Below are positions 7,825 through 16,426 of a stretch of DNA of 64,000 bases, piece by piece (the first letter of the stretch is position 1; the number at the start of each line of letters is the position of its first letter). Below the pieces are notes generated by a model. It had not been told where the DNA came from, made no database searches, and saw only the letters and a program-made list of their open reading frames with translations. Made by a program: the position numbers and the translations under genes. The stretch is from CF-39 sp035651155. GTDB taxonomy: Bacteria; Chloroflexota; Limnocylindria; P2-11E. The stretch spans positions 47,321-111,320 of the forward strand of contig DASRGG010000027.1 in assembly GCA_035651155.1 (NCBI GenBank). Direction: 5' to 3'.

Positions 7825-8825
7825 GCGACGACATCGACGAGCTCCTCGGCGTCCGCGAGATCGAGGTCGACACGGAGCGCGCGCTCGCGCGCCTCCGCGC
7901 GCGTGTCGAACGCGACCGCATCCGGCCGGTGACGCGCGCGGCCGCGCGCCGCGACGGGCCGCTCGTGTCGCTGTGGGTGAAGGGTCTCGCGGCGGCCGCG
8001 TCCGTCGCGCTCATCGCGACGCTCCTCACCGTCTCGGGCGTGGCCGAGACCATCCTCACGATCTTCGAGCCGAAGCAGGTCGTGGCCGTGCCGATCACGA
8101 CGACGGACATCCAGCGCGCCGTGGCCGGTCTCGGCTCCTACGGCACGCTCGAGTTCTCGACGCCGCCGAAGCCGTACGACGTGCCCGACGTCGCCACCGC
8201 GGCGAAGGACAGCGGGATCGTCGTGCTCGTCCCCGGCCAGCTGCCGTCCGGCGTGAGCATCGCGACCGCCCGCTACGGCGTGATGCCGCGCACGACCGCG
8301 ACGTTCACCTTCAGCGCCGAGAAGACCCGCGCCTCCGCGTCACGGCTCGGCCGCACGCCGCCGCCGATGCCCGCGAACATCGACGGCGCCAAGCTCTTCA
8401 TCACCGGCGGCCCGGCGGTCGTCCAGTACTTCGACGACGGCACCGCGCCAAAGGGCGACACCGGCGATCCGTTCGCGACGCTGCCCAAGCTCGTCGTGGC
8501 GCAGGGCAAGGGCCCCATCGTGCGATCCGACGGCGTCACGGTGGAGCAGCTCCAGCAGTACCTCCTGGCGCAGCCCGGCGTCACGCCGCAGCTCGCCGCG
8601 CAGATCCGCGCGATCAAGGACCCCTCGAGCACGCTGCCCATCCCGATCCCGGTGGACATGGCGACGTCGAAGAACGTGACGGTGCAGGGCGCGCCTGGCG
8701 TGTTCGTCGGCGACTCGACCGGACTCGGGAGCGCGGTCATCTGGCAGAAGGACGGCATCGTATTCGGCGTCGCGGGTACGCTCACCGAATCGCAGATCCT
8801 GGCGGTGGCGAACTCGCTCCATTGA
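7821..8825 (+). CDS. Single-pass membrane protein, probable sigma-factor partner
   Basis: A 334-residue protein with a roughly 50-residue charged cytoplasmic N-terminus, one transmembrane helix (GLAAAASVALIATLLTVSGV, about residues 53-72) and a long extracytoplasmic domain. The outer domain contains PGQLPSGVSIATARYGV and repeats of a DUF4367-like beta pattern, ending in VIWQKDGIVFGVAGTLTESQILAVANSL, a typical ending of such domains. Its ATG overlaps the sigma factor stop as ATGA. I infer an anti-sigma or sensor role from the topology and the overlap. No zinc-binding anti-sigma motif (HxxxCxxC) is seen at the N-terminus. Confidence 0.6.
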   Translation: MSDDIDELLGVREIEVDTERALARLRARVERDRIRPVTRAAARRDGPLVSLWVKGLAAAASVALIATLLTVSGVAETILTIFEPKQVVAVPITTTDIQRAVAGLGSYGTLEFSTPPKPYDVPDVATAAKDSGIVVLVPGQLPSGVSIATARYGVMPRTTATFTFSAEKTRASASRLGRTPPPMPANIDGAKLFITGGPAVVQYFDDGTAPKGDTGDPFATLPKLVVAQGKGPIVRSDGVTVEQLQQYLLAQPGVTPQLAAQIRAIKDPSSTLPIPIPVDMATSKNVTVQGAPGVFVGDSTGLGSAVIWQKDGIVFGVAGTLTESQILAVANSLH

Positions 8826-9733
8826 GCGGCGCCGACGCGCCCGCGATCCGGACGCGCGGTCTCGCCAAGCGGTACGGCGAGGTGGAGGCCCTCGCCGGCC
8901 TCAGCATGACCATCCCGCGCGGCGCGGTGTTCGGGTTCCTCGGTCCGAACGGCGCCGGCAAGACGACCGCCGTGAAGCTCCTTCTCGGGCTCGCGCGGCC
9001 GAGCGGCGGCCGCGCCGAGATCCTCGGCCTTCCGGCGGGGTCGCCCGAGTCACGCCGCCGCGTCGGCTACCTGCCCGAGCTCTTCCGCTACCAGAGCTGG
9101 CTCACGGCGCGGGAGGTCCTCGCGCTGCATTGCGAGCTCGGCGGGATCGATCGCACGGCGTGGTCGCGCGAGATCGAGGACGCCCTCGCGGTCGTCGGCC
9201 TCTCCGATCGCGGCTCGACGCGCGTCGGCGGCTTCTCGAAGGGCATGCAGCAGCGGCTCGGCCTGGGCGTCGCGCTGCTCGGCGATCCCGAGCTCGTGCT
9301 CCTGGACGAGCCCACGAGCGCCCTCGACCCCGTCGGGCGCCACGACGTACGCGAGATCATCCGCGCGCTGCGCGAGCGCGGCGTGACGGTGTTCCTCAAC
9401 TCGCACCTGCTCTCCGAGGTCGAGCAGGTCTGCGATCGCGTCGCGATCGTCGACCACGGTCGCGTCGTCGCGGACGGCACGCTCGCGGAGCTCCTGCGGA
9501 CCGACACCGTCCGCGTCCGCGCGTCCGATCTGCCGCGCGACGCCCTGGCGTCGCTCGCCGCCTTCGGCCGCATCGACGCCGACGGCGACTGGCTCGTCGC
9601 TCGCGACCTCGACGTGGCCCGCGTGCCCGACCTCGTCGCGGCGATCGTCGGCCTCGGAGGTCGCGTGCACGCGGTCGAGCCGCGGCACGAGACCCTCGAG
9701 GACCGCTTCCTGCGCCAGCTGGGCGGCGCGTAG
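8822..9733 (+). CDS. ABC transporter ATP-binding protein
   Basis: A 303-residue ABC ATPase with Walker A (GPNGAGKTT), Q-loop region (YLPELFRYQ), signature (GFSKGMQQRLG), Walker B (LVLLDEPTSALDP) and the switch histidine (NSHLLSEVE). The C-terminal 80 residues form the accessory domain typical of ABC-2 exporters. Translation must begin at TTG 8822, which overlaps the previous stop as TTGA; similarity to the family begins within 12 residues of it. The permease gene follows with no gap. The substrate could be a drug, lipid or polysaccharide; nothing in the sequence chooses between these. Confidence 0.9.
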   Translation: MSGADAPAIRTRGLAKRYGEVEALAGLSMTIPRGAVFGFLGPNGAGKTTAVKLLLGLARPSGGRAEILGLPAGSPESRRRVGYLPELFRYQSWLTAREVLALHCELGGIDRTAWSREIEDALAVVGLSDRGSTRVGGFSKGMQQRLGLGVALLGDPELVLLDEPTSALDPVGRHDVREIIRALRERGVTVFLNSHLLSEVEQVCDRVAIVDHGRVVADGTLAELLRTDTVRVRASDLPRDALASLAAFGRIDADGDWLVARDLDVARVPDLVAAIVGLGGRVHAVEPRHETLEDRFLRQLGGA

Positions 9734-10585
9734 ATGCTGGCGCTCGCCATCGCGCGTCTCACGGTGCAGGAGCTGCTGCGACGCCGCCTGTTCCTCGTGC
9801 TCATCGGGCTCACGGTCCTGGTCATCGCGTTCACCTCGTGGGGCTTCGGTCAGATCACGACGGCCGGCGGCCGGCCGCTCGCGCGGGTCGAGCAGGTCGC
9901 CGTCGTATCGCAGCTCCTGATCCTCGTCGCCTTCATGTTCAGCTTCACGCTCTCGTTCGCTGCCGTGTTCGCCGGAGCGCCGTCGCTGTCGGGCGACGTC
10001 GAATCGGGCACGGCGCTCGCGATCCTCGCGCGGCCGATCTCGCGCGCGGAGTTCGTCATCGGGAAATGGCTCGGCGTCGTCCTCACCATCGTCATCTACG
10101 CGGTGCCGACGACGGCGGTGCAGCTCTTCATGGTCGACCGCATCGTGCAGTACGTACCTCCGCACCCGCTGCAGTTCGTGGCGTTCATGGTCCTCGAAGG
10201 CATGGTCATCCTCACGCTCGCCCTCGCGCTCTCGACGCGGTTCGCGGGAATGGTCGGCGGTGTCGTGGCGCTCATCTTCTGGGGCGTCGGCTGGATCGGC
10301 GGGATCGTCGGCGGCATCGGTCTGGCGCTCGGCAACGAGACGGCGACGCACGTCGGCACCGCCACGCGCCTCCTGCTCCCCACCGACGGCATGTGGCGCG
10401 GCGCCGTGTGGAGCCTCGAGCCCGCGACCATCATCGCGGGCATCCGCGCTGCCGGCTCGGCGGCGGCCGGGAATCCCTTCTTCGCCGCCGAACCGCCGGA
10501 GCCGCTGTATCTGGCGTGGACGCTCGCCTGGATCGCCCTCGGTCTCGCCGTCGCGGTCTGGAGCTTCAGCCGCCGAGAGGTCTAG
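9734..10585 (+). CDS. ABC-2 type transporter permease
   Basis: A 283-residue polytopic membrane protein with six predicted helices, including LFLVLIGLTVLVIAFTSWGF and LLILVAFMFSFTLSFAAVF. The cytoplasmic loop GDVESGTALAILARPISRAEFVIGKW is a hallmark of ABC-2 permeases that dimerise with the preceding ATPase. The ATG follows the ATPase stop codon directly, so the two are translated together. With the sigma factor and its membrane partner upstream, this looks like an inducible export module, which is an inference from order and overlaps. Confidence 0.88.
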   Translation: MLALAIARLTVQELLRRRLFLVLIGLTVLVIAFTSWGFGQITTAGGRPLARVEQVAVVSQLLILVAFMFSFTLSFAAVFAGAPSLSGDVESGTALAILARPISRAEFVIGKWLGVVLTIVIYAVPTTAVQLFMVDRIVQYVPPHPLQFVAFMVLEGMVILTLALALSTRFAGMVGGVVALIFWGVGWIGGIVGGIGLALGNETATHVGTATRLLLPTDGMWRGAVWSLEPATIIAGIRAAGSAAAGNPFFAAEPPEPLYLAWTLAWIALGLAVAVWSFSRREV

Positions 10586-10616
10586 CGCTCTCTCGCAGGC
10601 TCTGTACGATGCGCGC

Positions 10617-11198
10617 GTGGACGGCGACGCGGCCTTCCGGCGGCGGTCCGGACTGCAGGCGTTCCTCGTCGCGGGCTTCTCGCTCGCGTACGCGGCCGTG
10701 TTCCTCGGCTTCGTCCGCACGGACCCCACGAACGCGACAGCGGCGACGCTCGCGTGGGCGCTCGTCGCGGCGGGCGCGCTCTCCGCGACCATCGCGACGG
10801 CCGGCCTCGGCTCCTACATCGGCGGCCACGCGGGCGCGTTCCTCGTCGCGCTCGGCGTCGGCTACGCGCTGCTCTCGGCGACGCACGGCGCGTTCGCGGC
10901 CATCGCCGACGCGCAGGGCTTCGCCGATCTCGACCTGTCGCCGACCGACCCACGCGGCTTCGCGACCTTCGGTCTCGCCGGCCTCTGGATGCTCGTCGCG
11001 GGGCTGGAGCTGCGCGGCCGGGCCGACCTCAAGCGTATCTACCCGACCATCGCGATCGCCGGCGGCGCCGACCTCATCCTGCTGTTCGCCGCGACGGTCG
11101 TCGGGTACGAGCCCGGGGTCCTCCTGACCGGCGGCCTCGCGTCGGTGATCCTCGGGCCGGCGTTCTGGGCGATGACCGGCCGCCTGCTGCGCGGCTAG
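10617..11198 (+). CDS. Six-helix membrane protein, function unknown
   Basis: A 193-residue hydrophobic protein starting at GTG 10617, 31 bases after the permease. Segments such as LQAFLVAGFSLAYAAVFLGFV, TLAWALVAAGALSATIATAGL and a pair near the C-terminus suggest six membrane helices. Motifs are few: YALLSATHGAFAAIADAQGFADLDLSP in a central loop and FATFGLAGLWMLVAG. It belongs to the same strand block as the ABC exporter and may be the last gene of that operon. No family is recognised. Confidence 0.65.
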   Translation: MDGDAAFRRRSGLQAFLVAGFSLAYAAVFLGFVRTDPTNATAATLAWALVAAGALSATIATAGLGSYIGGHAGAFLVALGVGYALLSATHGAFAAIADAQGFADLDLSPTDPRGFATFGLAGLWMLVAGLELRGRADLKRIYPTIAIAGGADLILLFAATVVGYEPGVLLTGGLASVILGPAFWAMTGRLLRG

Positions 11199-11419
11199 CC
11201 CCCTTCCGTCGCTCCAGGTTCTCCGCGACGCGGGCCTTCACGACCTTTCGCACGAGTGCAGCGGCCGATCGAGCGGTAACCGTGCCGTCGACGCGCCGGA
11301 CAGGTATCGCCCGAGCTCGCGCGCGTACAGCGCCTTGGCGCGTCCCAGAACCTACGGCCGAGGCGCACTCTTAGGCGACCTTCACATTCCCTTCATGCAG
11401 GGCGTGTGACAATCAGAAT

Positions 11420-12289
11420 ATGAACACGATCAAGACGGTCGGCTTGCTCGCCGTCCTCACCCTTCTCCTCATCTTCGGCGCGCGCCTGTTCTTCGGGCCG
11501 TCGGCGGTGCCGATCGCGCTCGTCATCGCCGCGGTCATGAACCTGGGCTCCTGGTGGTTCTCCGACAAGATCGCGCTGTCGTTCGCCGGCGCCCACCCGG
11601 TGAGCGAGGCCGAGGCGCCCGACCTCTACCGCGTCGCGGCGCGCGTCGCCCAGATCGCGAACGTCCCCATGCCGCGCGTGTACGTCATCGACCAGCAGGC
11701 TCCGAACGCCTTCGCGACCGGACGCGACCCCCAACACGCGGTCGTCGCGGCGACGCGCGGGATCATCGAGATCACGAGCGAGCGCGAGCTCACCGCCGTG
11801 CTCGCGCACGAGATCGGCCACGTGAAGAACCGCGACACGCTCGTCATGGCGGTCGTGGCGACGATCGCGGGCGCGATCTCCTACCTCGCGCAGATGGCGC
11901 AGTGGTCGATGTGGATGGGCGGTGGCCGCCGCGACGATCGCGACTCCGGGCAGCTCGGCACGATCGGCATGCTCCTCGGCATCATCCTGCTGCCGCTCGC
12001 GGCGATGCTCGTGCAGCTCGCGATCTCCCGCTCGCGCGAATACGGCGCCGACGACCAGGGTGCGTCTCTCACGCATGACCCGCTCGCCCTCGCGTCCGCG
12101 CTGCGCAAGCTCGAGAGCTACAGCAAGAAGATCCCGATGCAGGTGAATCCGGCGGTCGCGCCGCTCTTCATCGTGCAGCCGCTCCTCCCGGGCGGACTCA
12201 GCGGGCTCTTCTCCACGCACCCGCCCATCGAGCGGCGCATCGCGCGTCTCGAGCGCATGGCCGGCGCGGAGCTCCCGCAGCCCTTCTAG
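11420..12289 (+). CDS. htpX: M48-family membrane zinc metalloprotease HtpX
   Basis: A 289-residue homologue of HtpX, which degrades misfolded membrane proteins. The zinc motif HEIGH is at 130-134 and the third ligand lies in SRSREYGAD (E207). Two N-terminal membrane helices (residues 4-20 and 30-46) and a second pair around 141-160 and 181-203 match the HtpX topology. The ending (FSTHPPIERRIARLERMAG) is the family's conserved C-terminal block. It stands alone, with 221 bases of apparently non-coding DNA upstream. Adjacent heat-shock elements were not recognised. Confidence 0.93.
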   Translation: MNTIKTVGLLAVLTLLLIFGARLFFGPSAVPIALVIAAVMNLGSWWFSDKIALSFAGAHPVSEAEAPDLYRVAARVAQIANVPMPRVYVIDQQAPNAFATGRDPQHAVVAATRGIIEITSERELTAVLAHEIGHVKNRDTLVMAVVATIAGAISYLAQMAQWSMWMGGGRRDDRDSGQLGTIGMLLGIILLPLAAMLVQLAISRSREYGADDQGASLTHDPLALASALRKLESYSKKIPMQVNPAVAPLFIVQPLLPGGLSGLFSTHPPIERRIARLERMAGAELPQPF

Positions 12290-12301
12290 GGCCGCGGCGG
12301 C

Positions 12302-12658
12302 CTACTCCGCGATCGTCGTCGTGCCGTCGGCGAGGATGGACCAGTGCGTCATGTCCTTGCCTGGCTTGGCACCGTGCCAGTGACGCGTGTTGGCGGGGAT
12401 GAAGGCCACGTCGCCACGGCCGACCACGCGCTGCTCCTTCTCGTCGGCGACGATGCCCTCGCCCTCCGTGACGATGAGGATCTGGTCGCAGGTGTGCGTG
12501 TGCCACCTGTTCACCGCGCCGTTCCGGAAATGGATCTCGGACAGCCGTAGGTCGCGGCTCACGTCCTCGCCGACCGCCGTCTGGGAGTCGACCTCGCCCT
12601 TGAAGATCGGATTCGGCGAGCGCTCCCGGCCCGCCGCGCCGATGTGCACTACGCGCAT
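12302..12658 (-). CDS. Small cupin-domain protein
   Basis: A 118-residue single cupin. Motif 1 is present as HTHTCDQILIVTEGEG and motif 2 as GDVAFIPANTRHWHG, giving the His/Glu set that binds a divalent metal. I start at ATG 12658 (MRVVHIG), because the upstream in-frame GTG at 12679 adds only seven atypical residues. The gene is convergent with htpX and divergent from the hydrolase at 12688, with 29 bases between the two starts. Such stand-alone cupins act as dioxygenases, isomerases or quercetinase-like proteins; the substrate is not evident. Confidence 0.8.
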   Translation of the reverse strand: MRVVHIGAAGRERSPNPIFKGEVDSQTAVGEDVSRDLRLSEIHFRNGAVNRWHTHTCDQILIVTEGEGIVADEKEQRVVGRGDVAFIPANTRHWHGAKPGKDMTHWSILADGTTTIAE

Positions 12659-12687
12659 ACGGTCGATTGTGCCGCACACTTGCGGCG

Positions 12688-13413
12688 ATGCCCGTCCTGG
12701 TCCTCCTCCACGCGTTCCCGCTGGACCGCTCGATGTGGGACCGCGAGGTCCGCGCCTACGCCGACGCCGCGTCGCCGGTCATCGCTCCGTCGTTCCCGGG
12801 GTTCGGCCGGAGTGAGGTCCCGCCGCGGCAGCCGACGCTCGACGACTACGCCGACGCCGTGATCGGCGTCATGGACGCGGCGCGGGTGCGGAAGGCCGCC
12901 ATCGCGGGCCTGTCGATGGGCGGCTACGTCGCGTTCGCGATCTGGCGGCGCCACCGCGACCGCGTCGCCGGGCTCGCGCTCATCGACACGAAGGCCGAGG
13001 CAGACACGCCCGAGGCGGCGCAGAACCGCATCCGCCTCGCCGAGACGATCCGCGAGCACGGCGTCGAGGCGCTCCTGAAGGCGCCGCCCCAGTGGCTGCG
13101 CGACGGCGCGCCGCAGTGGCCCGCCCTCAAGGAGCTCATCCGCGCGCAGAACAAGGAGGCCGTGGCGCAGGCGAGCGTGGCGATGGCGCGTCGTCCCGAC
13201 TCGACGCCGGACCTTCCGACGATCGACGTACCGACCGCGATCCTCGTGGGAGAGGCCGACGCCATCACGCCGCTCGCGCACGCGCGCGCGATGAGCGAGG
13301 CCATCCCGCACGCGGCGCTCTCGGTCATCCCCGACGCCGGTCACCTCTCGAACCTCGAAGCGCCCGAGGCCTTCGATCGAGCGATGCGCGCGTGGCTCAA
13401 GCGCCTGGCCTGA
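12688..13413 (+). CDS. Alpha/beta-fold hydrolase
   Basis: A 241-residue alpha/beta hydrolase with the early HAFPLD oxyanion segment, the nucleophile elbow GLSMGG (S76), an acid strand ILVGEADAITP (D191 likely) and the catalytic histidine in DAGHLSNLE (H219). The triad is complete. The cap region (residues about 110-165) is short, as in 3-oxoadipate enol-lactonase or carboxylesterase relatives. The start is ATG 12688, since the next upstream in-frame start (TTG 12667) lies inside the divergent promoter region. The substrate is unknown. Confidence 0.85.
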   Translation: MPVLVLLHAFPLDRSMWDREVRAYADAASPVIAPSFPGFGRSEVPPRQPTLDDYADAVIGVMDAARVRKAAIAGLSMGGYVAFAIWRRHRDRVAGLALIDTKAEADTPEAAQNRIRLAETIREHGVEALLKAPPQWLRDGAPQWPALKELIRAQNKEAVAQASVAMARRPDSTPDLPTIDVPTAILVGEADAITPLAHARAMSEAIPHAALSVIPDAGHLSNLEAPEAFDRAMRAWLKRLA

Positions 13414-13455
13414 TCTCCGCCGGGACGCGAGGAGTGCCTGCTCGTACGCCGCGGC

Positions 13456-13911
13456 TCAGAAGGGGCCGGCGAGCTCCGGTGGCGCGAAGATGCGCGACGG
13501 CGCTTGCCACCACTGATCCACGGCCTCGCCGCGGCATTGCTCGAGGAGCGCCGCGATGGTGTCGGGCGGCTGACCGCCGGCCGCGGCCACGACGACGACC
13601 TTGCCGGCGCGGAGCGCGCGTCCGTAGCGCCGGCGGATCTCCTTCGGCAGCCAGGATCCCGGGATCAGGCGACCGAGGACCTTCGCGATCGTCGCGCGCA
13701 GCCCGCGCCATCCTTTGAACGGGAGCCAGGCGCGGTCGCCGGCGATGAGCGCCGCGCGCTCGCGATCCGTCGCGAGGACGGTGATGTCCTGCTCGCGCAC
13801 GCCGGATTCGCGCAGGAGCGTGACCGCCTGGACCGCGGCGTCGTCGTCCGCGAACGCGGCGCCCGTGACCATGCCGCCCGCGACGGCCTCGAGATACGAG
13901 GTGGTAGCCAT
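13456..13911 (-). CDS. General-stress-protein-like (YflT/GSP17M-type) protein
   Basis: A 151-residue cytoplasmic protein. The segment FADDDAAVQAVTLLRESGVREQDITVLA resembles the start of the YflT/general stress protein 17M-like domain, a small alpha/beta unit. The middle is basic (EIRRRYGRALRAGKVVVVAAAGG), followed by a tail with tryptophans. No catalytic motif is visible. The family link is from pattern recall only and is moderate. Confidence 0.6.
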   Translation of the reverse strand: MATTSYLEAVAGGMVTGAAFADDDAAVQAVTLLRESGVREQDITVLATDRERAALIAGDRAWLPFKGWRGLRATIAKVLGRLIPGSWLPKEIRRRYGRALRAGKVVVVAAAGGQPPDTIAALLEQCRGEAVDQWWQAPSRIFAPPELAGPF

Positions 13912-13939
13912 CAGCGGCGAATGCTAGAGAAAAGGCCGG

Positions 13940-15199
13940 TCACACGCGCCACGCGAGGACCGGGATGCGCATCTCCTCAGGACTCAGGCCCCCGTGCGAG
14001 CCGCGATGACGGAAGTCCTGGCCGTCGACGCGCATGATCCGCGCGGCGCGGTCGCCGCCGAGCAGCGCGCACACCTCGCCGATGCGCGCCCGCGCGAGCG
14101 CGCCGTCGCCACGACCGCCGAAGAACCCGGCCGCGATGAGCTCGTCGCGGTCGAGCGGATCGAACACGCCCGGCCAGCGCTCCTCCAGATGCTGGCGCAC
14201 CAGCGCGGGGTGATCGGTGTGCAGGAACACCAGGCGCGGCTCCCCGGCGATCGGATTGCGCAGCAGCGCACGCAGCTCCTCGTCGCCGAGGAGGTCGATC
14301 GACTTGTCCGGGTCGGTGAAGGCGTGGCCGTGGTCGGCGGTGAGGATCACGAGCGTGTCGCCGGGCTCGCGGTCGCCGACGGCGCGCGCGAGGTTGAGGT
14401 CGAAGCTCGCCGCCTCCGCGGCGGCTTCGCCGCTCATCGGACCGTAGAGGTGCGAGCTCGTGTCGATGCCGGCCCAGTACGCGTAGACGTACGAAGGCGC
14501 GGTGCCGTGCGGCCGGCTGGCGATGAGCTCGCGCAGGCGCACGCCCATCGTCGTCGGGAGGACGTAGCCGACGTACGCCGCTTCGCGCGCGTGCATCCGC
14601 GTCATCGCCTCGTTGCGGAACATCTCCGGCTCGACGACGTAGGGCACCACGCCGCGCTCGCGCAGCCGGCCGTGGATCGACGGCGCGTGGATGAACCGCC
14701 GGGGATCGATCTTCGGATCGTCGAAGAACGAGCCGCGTCGCGTGATGGCCGGCCCCCACCGCAGCATCGCGGTCACCTGCTTGAACTCGTCGAGCCAGAC
14801 GAAGTAGGCGATGTTCCCGTGCTCCTGCGGCGTGCGCGCGGTGTGCATCGTCGTGATGGCCGCCGCGGTCGTCGACGGGAACACCGTCGTCGCCTCGAAG
14901 AGCTGCGCGTGATCGCCGCGCTCGGCCCGCTCGACGATGCGCTTCAGGAACGGCGTCGCGCCGCTCGCGCAGAACCGCTCCAGCTGCCACCATCCGAGGC
15001 CGTCGGCGAGCACGACGACCACCTGGCGCGCTCCGTCGAGGAGCGCCGGATCGAGATCGGCGAGCGGCGGTGGGTCGTCCGCGGTCCGTGCCCCGAACGC
15101 GTCGAGCACCGTCGCGGGGAGATTCACGAGACCGCGTCCGTCGTAGCTCGGCGGCACCGCGCCGTGCGCGCGTAGGCGATCGGTGAGCGCGTCCGGCAT
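13940..15199 (-). CDS. Alkaline-phosphatase-superfamily phosphodiesterase/nucleotide pyrophosphatase
   Basis: A 419-residue protein of the type I phosphodiesterase/nucleotide pyrophosphatase family. The two-metal site can be traced: the first aspartate in VVVVLADGLGWW, the nucleophile threonine in TTVFPSTTAAAIT, Asp and His in WAGIDTSSHLYGP, Asp and His in LTADHGHAF, and a late His in RGSHGGLSPEEM. I start at ATG 15199 (MPDALTDRLRAHG); the frame is open upstream but non-homologous and would run into the divergent gene. No signal peptide is evident. It would hydrolyse a phosphodiester or pyrophosphate bond; the natural substrate is unknown. Confidence 0.85.
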   Translation of the reverse strand: MPDALTDRLRAHGAVPPSYDGRGLVNLPATVLDAFGARTADDPPPLADLDPALLDGARQVVVVLADGLGWWQLERFCASGATPFLKRIVERAERGDHAQLFEATTVFPSTTAAAITTMHTARTPQEHGNIAYFVWLDEFKQVTAMLRWGPAITRRGSFFDDPKIDPRRFIHAPSIHGRLRERGVVPYVVEPEMFRNEAMTRMHAREAAYVGYVLPTTMGVRLRELIASRPHGTAPSYVYAYWAGIDTSSHLYGPMSGEAAAEAASFDLNLARAVGDREPGDTLVILTADHGHAFTDPDKSIDLLGDEELRALLRNPIAGEPRLVFLHTDHPALVRQHLEERWPGVFDPLDRDELIAAGFFGGRGDGALARARIGEVCALLGGDRAARIMRVDGQDFRHRGSHGGLSPEEMRIPVLAWRV

Positions 15200-15221
15200 C
15201 GCTGGACGATACTGCGAGCCG

Positions 15222-16400
15222 ATGCGGACCGTCCTCGAGGTCGATGGGCTCTTCGACGGCGCGACCACGGTGCACGACGCCGCGATCGTCATCGAGGGCG
15301 GCGAGATCGCGTGGGCCGGCAAACGCTCGCGCGTCCCGAGGACGCCCAAGGGCGAGCGGTCGCGCGCGGTGACGGCACCGGCGTCCTTCGCGATGCCCGG
15401 CATGATCAACTGCCACGCGCATCTCACCTTCGATGGGTCCCCGAACTTCGACGCGGAGGCGCATCAGCCGGACGCGCTCGGGACGATCAAGGCGTTCAAG
15501 AACGCGCGCGCGTCGCTGCGCGCCGGCGTGACGGCGGTGCGCGACCTGGGCGCGAACGGCACGATGGTCCTCGAGCTCGCGCGCGCGATCGAGCGCGGCG
15601 TCGTCGAAGGGCCGCGCATCCTCGCCGCGGTCCGCGGCATCACGACCACGGGCGGGCACGGGACCGAGGTCGGCCGCGTCGCGGACGGCGCCGACGACGT
15701 TCGCCGCGCCACGCGCGAGCAGATCGCGGCGGGATGCGGCGTGATCAAGCTCTTCTCGACCGGCGGCGTGCTCGGCGCGGGCGCGGGGCCGGACCTCGCG
15801 CAGTTCACGCTCGAGGAGACGCGCGCGGCCGTCGAGGAGGCGCACAAGGCCGGCCTCAAGATCACCACGCACGCGCACGGCGCCGAGGGCATGCGCATCG
15901 CGGTGGAGGCGGGCGTCGACTCGATCGAGCACTGCACGCTCCTCGACACCCGGACCATCCGTCTCGTCAAGGAGCGGGACGTCGCGCTCGTGCCGACGTT
16001 CAACGCGCTACGGTCCATCCTCGACAACGCGGAGCAGCTGCCGGCCCAGGTGCGCGATCGCGCCCGGAGCGTCGCCGCCACACATCAGGAGGGCGTGCGC
16101 GCCGCGTACAAGGCAGGCGTGCGCATCGCCGCGGGCACCGACGCGGGCACGCCCTTCAACCGTCACGAGTCGTTCGCGCTCGAGCTGCGCTACCTCGGCG
16201 AGATCGGCATGACGCGCGACGAGGCGCTCGCCGCGGCGACCAGCCGCGCGGCCGACGTCGTCGGCCTCCCCAAGGCGGGCCGGATCGCCGCGGGCATGTG
16301 GGCCGACCTCGTGTTCGTCGATGGCGACCCCACGCGCGACCTCGACGTCACGCTCGCACCGAAGGCGGTGTGGATCCGAGGAGCGCAGGTCGCGGGCTAG
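15222..16400 (+). CDS. Imidazolonepropionase-like metal-dependent amidohydrolase
   Basis: A 392-residue amidohydrolase with an N-terminal beta sandwich, then PGMINCHAHLTF carrying the HxH metal ligands H65 and H67. A carboxylatable lysine candidate lies in CGVIKLFSTGG, histidines in ITTHAHGAEG and SIEHCTLLD, and the final aspartate in AAGTDAGTP. The C-terminus (AGRIAAGMWADLVFVDGDP) closes the sandwich. This pattern matches the Xaa-Arg/Lys dipeptidase and imidazolonepropionase-like subgroup. ATG 15222 was chosen over an ORF opening at 15183 because similarity begins at MRTVLEVDG. The start region is shared with the divergent phosphodiesterase gene. Confidence 0.87.
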   Translation: MRTVLEVDGLFDGATTVHDAAIVIEGGEIAWAGKRSRVPRTPKGERSRAVTAPASFAMPGMINCHAHLTFDGSPNFDAEAHQPDALGTIKAFKNARASLRAGVTAVRDLGANGTMVLELARAIERGVVEGPRILAAVRGITTTGGHGTEVGRVADGADDVRRATREQIAAGCGVIKLFSTGGVLGAGAGPDLAQFTLEETRAAVEEAHKAGLKITTHAHGAEGMRIAVEAGVDSIEHCTLLDTRTIRLVKERDVALVPTFNALRSILDNAEQLPAQVRDRARSVAATHQEGVRAAYKAGVRIAAGTDAGTPFNRHESFALELRYLGEIGMTRDEALAAATSRAADVVGLPKAGRIAAGMWADLVFVDGDPTRDLDVTLAPKAVWIRGAQVAG

Positions 16401-16426
16401 AGGGCGCGAGCGAGCGGCGGCGCCCG

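Noticed and set aside
16402..16425. GGGCGC/GCGCCC inverted repeat between convergent genes as a terminator
   Set aside because: A six-base stem with a 12-base loop and no T-run is easily a chance occurrence in this sequence.
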